A DNA stretch of 7,515 nt from Deltaproteobacteria bacterium (lineage in GTDB: Bacteria; Desulfobacterota; Dissulfuribacteria; Dissulfuribacterales; UBA3076), in NCBI GenBank assembly GCA_027004315.1, contig JALTHV010000273.1:1-7515 (forward strand), in the 5' to 3' direction. Position 1 is the first letter of the stretch, and each line of letters begins with the position of its first letter. Below the pieces are notes generated by a model, which was not told the origin of the DNA, did no database searches, and saw only the letters and a program-made list of their open reading frames with translations. Below are positions 1 through 5,624 of this stretch, piece by piece. A program made the position numbers and the translations under genes.

Positions 1-62
1 TTAGAGTAAAAGTAGGCTGTAGGCTATATCCCCATGTCATGAAATTTTAAGAGATATGGACC

Positions 63-2093
63 GTGAACAAACGAATTAAGTGTGTCCGCAACATAGGCAT
101 AATTGCCCATATAGATGCAGGGAAGACTACTCTCACTGAGCGCATTCTCTATTATACTGGGAAAACCCATAAGATGGGAGAGGTCCATGACGGCCAGGCC
201 ACTATGGATTGGATGCCAGAGGAACAGGAGAGAGGGATTACGATTACCTCTGCCGTTATAACCTGTTACTGGTTAGGTAGAGAGATGCATATAATTGATA
301 CTCCAGGCCATGTAGATTTTACAATAGAAGTAGAGAGATCCTTGAGGGTCTTGGATGGCGCGCTGGGGGTCTTTTGTGCGGTAGGTGGAGTTGAACCACA
401 GTCAGAGACTGTCTGGCACCAGGCAGATAGGTATAGAATCCCCAAGATCGTCTTTATTAATAAGATGGACCGGCTAGGGGCCGACTTCTGGGGGGTCATT
501 GAGCAGATAAAGAAGCGTTTGGGGGCCCATCCCATCATCTTGACCCTTCCCTTTGGCTCTGAGGAGTCTTTCCAGGGGGTATTCGATGTAATAAGAGAAA
601 AGTGGATTGTATGGGATGAGGCAAGCCAGGGCAGAAAATTTGAAGAACGTATGGTGCCGGAAGGACACAGAGAGGAGGTATCTGCCGCCAGGGAAGACCT
701 GCTCGAGGCCCTTTCCGAGATAGACGACGGCATAATGGAGAAGTACCTGGATGAGAAACCTATAAGTGAGAGAGAGATACAAGAGGCTATAAGACATGCC
801 TGTATCGGGCTCCACTATGTCCCTGTCTATTGTGGCTCGGCCCTCAAAAACAAAGGGGTGCAACCGGTATTGGATGGTATAGCCAGATACCTGCCTAGCC
901 CCCTGGATATACCACCTGTTACTGGGATGAATCCAGACACGGGTGATACTGAAGAACGCCCCAGCCAAGACAGTGCCCCGCTCGCGGCCCTTGCCTTTAA
1001 GGTCCAGATGGATCATGGGCGTAAGATGACCTACCTGCGGATCTATTCCGGGACCTTGAAGCCAGGAGATGAGGTATGGAATTCTGGAAAGAAGTGCAGG
1101 GAAAAGGCCTCAAGGATCCTGCAGATGCATGCCAACAAAAGAGAGAGAATCAAAGAGGCCAGGGCAGGCAATATCGTGGCTGTTATGGGCCTCAAGTATA
1201 CCACAACAGGAGATACACTATGTGATCCATGCCACCCTATACTCCTTGAACCCATTGATATCTATCACCCAGTTATCTCGGTTGCTGTTGAGCCCAAGAC
1301 CGTGGGAGACCAGGAAAAGATAGATATGGCCCTCAGTAAGCTGTCTGAAGAAGACCCCAGTTTTCAGGTCAAATTTAACGAAGAGACAGGGCAGACAGTC
1401 ATTTCAGGTATGGGAGAGCTGCATCTGGAGATCTTGGTCCACAGACTGCTCAGGGAATTTAATGCCCCTGTTACGGTAGGTAAACCCCAGGTAGTCTACC
1501 GTGAGAGCATACAGAAATCTGTGACATTAGAAGAACGCTTTGATCGGGAGATAGGTGGCGGGCGTCAGGTGGCTACTCTGGTCCTCAGTGTCTCTCCCAG
1601 AGAGAGAAAAAAGACCAATCGTGTGATTAGCCAGCTTGAACCTGAGAAGCTGCCAGAAGGCTATGAGGGACTCATCCTCGATACATTGAGGCAGAGACTC
1701 GAAAGTGGTGTCTTAAAAGGTTTTCCTGTGATAGATGTTGAAGTAATACTAAAAGATGCTACCTTTGAGGAGGGCCTTTCTACGGATGTGGCCTTCAGGG
1801 CTGCAGCCTCTATGGGGTTGCAAAAGGCATGTGAACAGGCCGAACCGGTGCTTCTTGAACCCAGAATGCGCCTAGAAGTGCTGGTTCCTGAATCCTTTAT
1901 GGGTGAAGTAATAGGGGATTTAAACAGCCGTCATGGTAAGATTGAACAGATTGAGCCCAGAGGACCGATAGAGCTGATCAGGGCGCTTGTTCCCCTCTCC
2001 AAGATGTTTGGGTATTCTACGGTCCTCCGGTCTATAACCCAGGGTAGAGGTACCTTCACTATGGTGTTTTCCCATTATGATCCCGTTTCTTAG
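63..2093 (+). CDS. fusA: Elongation factor G paralogue (translational GTPase) with divergent domain IV
   Basis: This 676-residue protein belongs to the EF-G family, which uses GTP on the ribosome for translocation or ribosome recycling; usual length is about 690-700. The GTPase motifs are all present: P-loop AHIDAGKTT (15-23), RGITI (57-61), DTPGH (79-83), NKMD (133-136) and GSA (258-260). Domain II covers about 307-390, domain III about 403-480 (GELHLEI at 451-457), domain IV about 481-598 and domain V about 600-670, ending in a typical SITQGRG segment. Domain IV is odd: the usual QYGHV loop reads QVATL (502-506), and the tip-loop histidine (His583 of E. coli) aligns with Glu569. It may therefore be a secondary EF-G rather than the main translocase. 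The start is GTG, after an in-frame TAA at 48-50, with a weak purine-rich site (AAGAGA) upstream. The family is certain; the symbol is for the family and the paralogue role is inferred. Confidence 0.93.
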   Translation: MNKRIKCVRNIGIIAHIDAGKTTLTERILYYTGKTHKMGEVHDGQATMDWMPEEQERGITITSAVITCYWLGREMHIIDTPGHVDFTIEVERSLRVLDGALGVFCAVGGVEPQSETVWHQADRYRIPKIVFINKMDRLGADFWGVIEQIKKRLGAHPIILTLPFGSEESFQGVFDVIREKWIVWDEASQGRKFEERMVPEGHREEVSAAREDLLEALSEIDDGIMEKYLDEKPISEREIQEAIRHACIGLHYVPVYCGSALKNKGVQPVLDGIARYLPSPLDIPPVTGMNPDTGDTEERPSQDSAPLAALAFKVQMDHGRKMTYLRIYSGTLKPGDEVWNSGKKCREKASRILQMHANKRERIKEARAGNIVAVMGLKYTTTGDTLCDPCHPILLEPIDIYHPVISVAVEPKTVGDQEKIDMALSKLSEEDPSFQVKFNEETGQTVISGMGELHLEILVHRLLREFNAPVTVGKPQVVYRESIQKSVTLEERFDREIGGGRQVATLVLSVSPRERKKTNRVISQLEPEKLPEGYEGLILDTLRQRLESGVLKGFPVIDVEVILKDATFEEGLSTDVAFRAAASMGLQKACEQAEPVLLEPRMRLEVLVPESFMGEVIGDLNSRHGKIEQIEPRGPIELIRALVPLSKMFGYSTVLRSITQGRGTFTMVFSHYDPVS

Positions 2094-2114
2094 AAGACAA
2101 GTTATTTTTAATCC

Positions 2115-2165
2115 ACAGATTTCGCAGACTACTTTAATCATTATAGAGGGTGGTGCGAAATCTGT
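2115..2165. repeat. 12-bp palindromic intergenic repeat downstream of the EF-G gene
   Basis: ACAGATTTCGCA (2115-2126) is followed after 27 nt by its exact reverse complement TGCGAAATCTGT (2154-2165). It begins 22 nt after the EF-G stop codon, so the transcript could fold into a 3' hairpin. No U-tract follows, so a standard intrinsic terminator is unlikely. From memory, sequences like CCACAGATTTCGCAG recur in intergenic regions of many environmental bacterial genomes; that is recollection, not a search result. Confidence 0.6.
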
Positions 2166-2195
2166 AGGGGTTAGGCCCCTGTAGCTTGCCAGGGG
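2166..2195 (+). other. Two overlapping, mutually exclusive short hairpins
   Basis: AGGGG (2166-2170) can pair with CCCCT (2176-2180), while CCCCTG (2176-2181) can instead pair with CAGGGG (2190-2195) around an 8-nt loop. The shared CCCCT strand makes the two folds exclusive. A loose T-rich stretch (2200-2207) follows, so the second fold could act as a weak terminator for the EF-G gene. This may be only G/C-run coincidence; no known riboswitch was recognised. Confidence 0.3.
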
Positions 2196-2205
2196 ATAGT
2201 TTATT

Positions 2206-2235
2206 TTGACGAGGGGCATTAAGGAAGCAGATATT
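2206..2235 (+). promoter_or_regulatory. Possible sigma-70-type promoter for the DUF5335-like/YcaO operon
   Basis: TTGACG (2206-2211; five of six matches to the -35 consensus) is followed 18 nt later by GATATT (2230-2235; four of six matches to the -10 consensus). This would place the start of transcription about 45-50 nt before the gene at 2289. The match is moderate and based on consensus only. Confidence 0.35.
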
Positions 2236-2288
2236 TATATGTTTTTATCAGACTCATTGAGGGGTTGCCTACTTACGGAGGTAATGAC

Positions 2289-2780
2289 ATGGCTGTGAAA
2301 AAGACCCGGATATTAAAGTATGAATGGCCGACTTTTGTGAAGGACTTTAACCGGCAGAATCAGTTCAGGAGGGCCACGCTGACCCTGGGAGAAAAATCAG
2401 TAGTTGGAGGGCATGGATTGCCCCTGGTTGGCCTGTCTTATAATGAGGATAAGCGGAGGGTGGAAATCTATTTAGGGGGCATGAGTCCAGAAAATCCCGC
2501 ACATATGGCCCATAGGGTCGAGGTGCCCCGGGCACTCTATCTCATTAGAGATACAGAGGCCTGTAATCCAGTAAGAGGGGTGCAGATTCAGGGGGCCCCT
2601 GGGACAGATATGGCCTATGTGGTGTTTCTGGATGAAGAATCTGCAAAATGCGAGTGGACAGCCAAGTTGGCATATAGTCTCTATAAGATGAGGGGCACCG
2701 CACATGGTGAGGATCAGAGAGACTGGTTCGAGGCCGAAAAAATTATAGAAAAGATAGCTACACCCTTTATAGAAGAGTAA
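2289..2780 (+). CDS. Small DUF5335-like protein with C-terminal DUF2934-like segment
   Basis: This encodes a 163-residue soluble protein with no signal peptide or membrane segment. I chose ATG 2289 because GGAGGT (2277-2282) sits six bases upstream; an in-frame TTG at 2265 would overlap that site. Residues about 10-115 resemble DUF5335 as I recall it: an aromatic-rich start (WPTFVKDFNR), a central LPLVGLSYNED, then AHMAHRVEVP and a final beta strand. Residues about 126-152, with AYSLYKMRGTAHGEDQ then DWFEAE, resemble the short DUF2934 motif. Neither domain has an established function, and both assignments are pattern recognition. The stop lies 15 nt before the YcaO gene on the same strand, so the two are probably co-transcribed, and a role as partner or accessory of the YcaO protein is an inference from this. 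Confidence 0.8.
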   Translation: MAVKKTRILKYEWPTFVKDFNRQNQFRRATLTLGEKSVVGGHGLPLVGLSYNEDKRRVEIYLGGMSPENPAHMAHRVEVPRALYLIRDTEACNPVRGVQIQGAPGTDMAYVVFLDEESAKCEWTAKLAYSLYKMRGTAHGEDQRDWFEAEKIIEKIATPFIEE

Positions 2781-2795
2781 TCTCTGATACAGGCC

Positions 2796-4514
2796 ATGAG
2801 ATTTTTGAGAGACAGCTTCAAGGGATCGGGCGTTGCCTTTGATAAGGTGAGGACACCGGATGAGACACTGGAGTGGATACGTGACCGGTTTGGCCACTTT
2901 GGTGTGCCCATTCTCCAGGATACCGAACGTATAGACAAGGGACGTCTCGGGATACCGGTATATCTGAGTAAGTATAGTCCATCTGCAAGCAGTCTGACCG
3001 GCAAGTTTAGTCAGATGGGCAAGGGTGTCACCAGTGTTCAGGCCGAGACAAGCGCGGTAATGGAACTAGTGGAGCGTTTCAGCCTCTTTAGTTTTCTGGA
3101 AGAGAGAGGGCAGAGGACTGTAAGGGCTACAGATCTTGATGGCAATATACTGCCCCTGGGTGATATGCTTAAGGCCATACATGCCAAAGACCAGAGTGAA
3201 GGTGCCTGTCTAAAGGCCTGGGGACTGATAAAGACCCTGCCTTTTGACTGGGTAAGGGCCTACCGCCCAGTAGATGGGAGGGAATTCTGGCTTCCTCTTT
3301 CGTGGTTCTGGCCACTCAATAGATATAATGGCTCGGCCTCAGGGAATTCATTGGAAGAGGCATCTGTCCAGGCCCTTTCAGAGGTGGTTGAACGTCACGT
3401 CTGTTCTATTATTACCTATGAGAAGCTATCTACTCCAACTATAGATCCCGATTCCATCAAGGATCCAGTCATCAGGGGACTCCTGGATAGATTTGAACGA
3501 CTGTCTATCCATCTGGTACTCAAGGACTTTTCTCTTGATCTCGGCATCCCTACAGTTGGAGCTATTGCCTGGGATCCCTCGACTTTTCCAGACAGGAGCG
3601 AGATAGTCTATACTGCCGGGACGGCACCTGATCCCTTACGTGCCGTAATACGTGCCATTACAGAGGTGGCGCAACTAGCTGGAGATTTTGATAGAGAAGG
3701 TAAGTATGTAGAGAGTGGACTCCCAAAGTTTTCGAGTCTGGATGAGGCCTCATATGTGCTGGATACACCTACCAGGGTCTCTATAGAGACAATGCCCGGA
3801 TGCAGCTCAGAAAATTTCAGGGCTGAAGTGGAGGGGATATGTAAGGCCTTGGCCAGGGCTGGGTTAAATGCATATCTGGTAGATATTACCCATCCAGGCC
3901 TGGCGGTCCCCGCGGTATACGCGGTAGTCCCTGGGAATCACTTTAGAGATCGTACCAGGGATCTGGATGTTCCCTTTCATTGTGCCCGTCTGGTAGACTC
4001 GATCGACTATCCACAGCAGGCCCTTTCACTTCTGAATGCTATTGAGGACCTCTATCCAGGGCACTTTCATGTGGCCTTCTATACCGGACACGTATATGAA
4101 CGTCTTGGGGACTACAGAGAGGCCCTTAACTGGTATAACAGGGCACTTGAGCTCAACCCTGCTGCTGGAGAGGTGGCAAGTATCTATTGTCAGCGGGGGG
4201 TATGCTATAAAGAGATGGAAGATTTTCCCAGGGCCATAGAGGAACTCAAACAGGCCAGAGATTCGAATCCAGGGCTCAAGGAGATATACAATCTCTTGGG
4301 ATACTGCTTTTATCGCACAGGAGAACATCTCAAGGCAATAGATGCCTTTGAGCAGGCTATATCTATTGATCCCGGATCTGCCATAGATTATGCCAATATA
4401 GCCAGCAATCTCGGGAAATTAGGTATGAAGGAGGCAGCAATCAGATGGTACAAGATGGCCCTTGAGTTAGATCCGGGGCTCACCTGGGCCAGAGATAAGA
4501 TGCAAGAGCTATAG
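2796..4514 (+). CDS. YcaO-domain ATP-dependent enzyme with C-terminal TPR repeats
   Basis: This 572-residue protein is a YcaO-family enzyme. The family uses ATP to activate backbone amides, for azoline or thioamide formation, and E. coli YcaO is linked to RimO-dependent methylthiolation of ribosomal protein S12. The YcaO domain covers about 50-400. The expected ATP-binding motifs are present: S86-x3-E90-xx-E93-R94; the E188/E196/E199-R200 helix after ASGNSLEEAS; and R286-x3-E290-xx-Q293. VPAVYAVVPG (371-380) matches the conserved end of the domain. Four TPR units follow at about 424-456, 459-492, 494-526 and 528-560, suggesting a partner-protein platform. The C-terminal proline-rich tail of azoline-forming RiPP YcaOs is missing, and no precursor peptide or TfuA gene is visible nearby. 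The start ATG has only a weak ribosome binding site, so translation may be coupled to the preceding gene. The family is confident; the substrate is unknown. Confidence 0.9.
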   Translation: MRFLRDSFKGSGVAFDKVRTPDETLEWIRDRFGHFGVPILQDTERIDKGRLGIPVYLSKYSPSASSLTGKFSQMGKGVTSVQAETSAVMELVERFSLFSFLEERGQRTVRATDLDGNILPLGDMLKAIHAKDQSEGACLKAWGLIKTLPFDWVRAYRPVDGREFWLPLSWFWPLNRYNGSASGNSLEEASVQALSEVVERHVCSIITYEKLSTPTIDPDSIKDPVIRGLLDRFERLSIHLVLKDFSLDLGIPTVGAIAWDPSTFPDRSEIVYTAGTAPDPLRAVIRAITEVAQLAGDFDREGKYVESGLPKFSSLDEASYVLDTPTRVSIETMPGCSSENFRAEVEGICKALARAGLNAYLVDITHPGLAVPAVYAVVPGNHFRDRTRDLDVPFHCARLVDSIDYPQQALSLLNAIEDLYPGHFHVAFYTGHVYERLGDYREALNWYNRALELNPAAGEVASIYCQRGVCYKEMEDFPRAIEELKQARDSNPGLKEIYNLLGYCFYRTGEHLKAIDAFEQAISIDPGSAIDYANIASNLGKLGMKEAAIRWYKMALELDPGLTWARDKMQEL

Positions 4515-4552
4515 CCTATTTCTCAGGACTGATTGCTTTTAAATCACCAGAC

Positions 4553-4578
4553 ACTGGCAGGTTTTAAGGCTGACCAGT
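4553..4578 (+). terminator. Possible weak terminator after the YcaO gene
   Basis: ACTGGCAG (4553-4560) pairs with CTGACCAGT (4570-4578) with a single bulged A, around a nine-base loop. The following TGTGTTTT (4579-4586) gives a partial U-tract. It lies 38 nt after the YcaO stop codon. The stem is short, so efficiency is doubtful; the large hairpin at 4618-4734 would follow it in any read-through transcript. Confidence 0.4.
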
Positions 4579-4617
4579 TGTGTTTTGGGTGGCGATTGAA
4601 CGTGACCCTTCAATTCC

Positions 4618-4734
4618 CCCCGGCCCGCGGTAGCATTTCTCAGGGTTTCAGTGCGGATTAATAGGCAGAGTGCCCTGATCTTTTGCATCAAGCGATGCTC
4701 CTGAAACCCTGAGAAATGCTACCGCGGGCCGGGG
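4618..4734. repeat. Large hairpin element, copy 1 (upstream of dsrC)
   Basis: Arms at 4618-4650 and 4702-4734 are perfect 33-bp inverted complements; G4651 and C4701 add a 34th pair. The 49-base loop contains two smaller hairpins: GGCA/TGCC (4664-4674) and GCATC/GATGC (4685-4698). The stem begins CCCCGGCCCGCGGTAGC. The element has a second copy at 5408-5523 whose loop is the reverse complement of this one. It holds no ORF and matches no RNA family, attC site or IS end that I recognise. It could be a non-autonomous mobile element, a REP-like palindrome, or a structured RNA that stabilises or separates transcripts. Confidence 0.9.
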
Positions 4735-4866
4735 ACGTAAACGGTTGCGTTGTAGAGATCTGCTGATGCGTGGGAGTGTGAAGGCCTATTTTTATGATTA
4801 ATGATGTGTTTATGTGATTATAGGGGGCATCTGAAAAAAGTTGTATATGAAAGGTACAAGGGTTTC

Positions 4867-4895
4867 TTGACAAAATTTTTGTGTTATAGTATCAA
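4867..4895 (+). promoter_or_regulatory. Probable dsrC promoter
   Basis: A perfect TTGACA (4867-4872) is followed 17 nt later by TATCAA (4890-4895; four of six matches to TATAAT), in the AT-rich stretch before dsrC. A better-looking TATAGT at 4885-4890 is only 12 nt from the -35 box, which is too close. The implied 5' leader is about 65 nt. The -35 box is convincing; the exact -10 is not. Confidence 0.5.
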
Positions 4896-4953
4896 ATCTA
4901 TAGAATTTAGACGTGGAATTGTCGTGTCATTCGTAACTATGCAAATTAATTTC

Positions 4954-4962
4954 AAAAGGAGG
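4954..4962 (+). promoter_or_regulatory. Strong ribosome binding site of dsrC
   Basis: AAAAGGAGG lies five bases before ATG 4968, a near-perfect complement to the 16S rRNA 3' end. It fixes the start codon, excludes the overlapping reading frame that begins at 4801, and fits the high expression typical of dsrC in sulfate reducers. Confidence 0.85.
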
Positions 4963-4967
4963 ACGAT

Positions 4968-5288
4968 ATGGCAGAGATCGAATTTGGGGGAGAGAAATTT
5001 GAAGTTGATGAGGACGGTTTTCTCTTGGGAGGCATAGATAAATGGAACCGGACATGGGTGGACTATGTAAAATCAACGGAAGGCATTGATGAACTGAATG
5101 AGGAACACTGGAAGGTCATCAATGTACTTCAGGACTATTTCAAGAAGAATGGCATTGCCCCTATGGTCCGTATTCTTGGGAAGACTACTGGCTTTCCATT
5201 GAAGAAAATTTATGAGCTTTTCCCATCCGGACCTGGTAAGGGAGCCTGTAAGATGGCTGGTCTCCCAAAGCCGACTGGTTGTGTATAA
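4968..5288 (+). CDS. dsrC: DsrC, dissimilatory sulfur-carrier protein (TusE/DsrC/DsvC family)
   Basis: This 106-residue protein is full length for DsrC, the small cytoplasmic co-substrate of dissimilatory sulfite reductase DsrAB. In sulfate reducers it receives sulfur from sulfite reduction as a trisulfide between its two C-terminal cysteines, which the membrane DsrMKJOP complex is thought to reduce to release sulfide. Visible hallmarks are FEVDEDGFL (11-19), NGIAPMVRIL (61-70), FPSGPGKGACKMAGLPK (85-101), and Cys94 and the penultimate Cys105, separated by exactly ten residues. Both cysteines and the preceding loop distinguish true DsrC from TusE-like tRNA-thiolation proteins, which keep only the last cysteine. 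The gene is monocistronic, with its own promoter and terminator, and lies between two inverted hairpin elements. No dsrAB is present in the window, which is common because dsrC is often unlinked. Confidence 0.97.
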   Translation: MAEIEFGGEKFEVDEDGFLLGGIDKWNRTWVDYVKSTEGIDELNEEHWKVINVLQDYFKKNGIAPMVRILGKTTGFPLKKIYELFPSGPGKGACKMAGLPKPTGCV

Positions 5289-5324
5289 AGGCTCTCTATT
5301 TTTTCAATAAGGTGAATTAGATTG

Positions 5325-5362
5325 ACTAAAAGGCCCTTGCCGATAGGTAGGGGCTTTTTAGT
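5325..5362. terminator. Intrinsic terminator of dsrC (possibly bidirectional)
   Basis: ACTAAAAGGCCC (5325-5336) pairs with GGGCTTTTTAGT (5351-5362), with one G-T wobble in the stem, around a 14-base loop. The T-run on the 3' side and a T-run on the opposite strand make it a credible Rho-independent terminator in both directions. It begins 36 nt after the dsrC stop codon. Confidence 0.75.
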
Positions 5363-5390
5363 TTGTCGGTCCCTACTTTCGAGCACAGGG

Positions 5391-5537
5391 GTAACTGTTC
5401 ACAATCCCTCCGGCCAGCAGTAGCATTTTGAAGGGTTTCAAGAGCATCGCTTGATGCACAAGATCAGGGCACCTGCCTATTAATCCGCACTGAAACCCTC
5501 CAAAATGCTACTGCTGGCCGGAGACGCGAACGGTTAC
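5391..5537. repeat. Large hairpin element, copy 2 (downstream of dsrC, inverted)
   Basis: The core arms 5408-5440 and 5491-5523 pair at 32 of 33 positions (A5431/C5500 is the mismatch). An outer stem adds GTAACTGTTCAC (5391-5402) against GCGAACGGTTAC (5526-5537), with one wobble and one mismatch, separated from the core by a small internal loop. The 50-base loop is the reverse complement of the copy 1 loop apart from a one-base indel and two substitutions, so this copy is inverted relative to copy 1. Both small loop hairpins are kept: GCATC/GATGC (5444-5457) and GGC/GCC (5468-5477). Copy 1 does not show a clear matching outer stem. Identity of the family is unknown. Confidence 0.88.
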
Positions 5538-5606
5538 GCCAGGACTTATTGAGAAGTTACGCACAATCCAACTAACAGCTTATAGATTGATAGTTTTTTC
5601 ATTCCT

Positions 5607-5615
5607 GGGGGTGAT
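5607..5615 (+). promoter_or_regulatory. Ribosome binding site supporting the GTG start at 5625
   Basis: GGGGGTGAT matches most of the anti-Shine-Dalgarno complement (GGAGGTGAT) and ends nine bases before GTG 5625. The GTG at 5611 within it runs into a TAG after four codons, so 5625 is the usable start. Confidence 0.65.
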
Positions 5616-5624
5616 AGATATATA

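Noticed and set aside
1..62. End of an upstream gene (frame from position 3 to TAA at 48-50)
   Set aside because: Only 15 codons are visible, with no recognisable sequence, so a coding end cannot be told from chance.
474..1016. 180-residue minus-strand open frame opposite the EF-G gene
   Set aside because: It lies wholly inside the EF-G coding region, whose conserved GTPase motifs explain the sequence; the antisense translation shows no recognisable family or ribosome binding site.
63..2093. TetM-type ribosomal protection (tetracycline resistance) protein
   Set aside because: The G-domain motifs, GELHLEI and domain V ending SITQGRG fit EF-G; the changed domain IV loops do not resemble the TetM loop as I recall it.
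2265..2291. Upstream TTG start for the DUF5335-like gene
   Set aside because: The strong GGAGGT at 2277-2282 is correctly spaced for ATG 2289, and starting at TTG would place that site inside the coding region.
4801..5037. 78-residue plus-strand frame overlapping the dsrC start
   Set aside because: It has no ribosome binding site, crosses the dsrC promoter and RBS, and ends inside dsrC in another frame.
4968..5288. TusE (tRNA 2-thiouridine relay) rather than DsrC
   Set aside because: Both C-terminal cysteines, Cys94 and Cys105, are present together with the GPGKGACKMAGLPKPTG loop, which is the DsrC pattern.
4618..5523. Hairpin elements as a CRISPR array
   Set aside because: There are only two copies, in opposite orientation, separated by a complete gene; there are no short direct repeats with regular spacers.
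4618..5537. Hairpin elements as integron attC sites
   Set aside because: They have a large stem-loop, but the outer ends do not give the RYYYAAC/GTTRRRY core sites, and no integrase or cassette array is seen.
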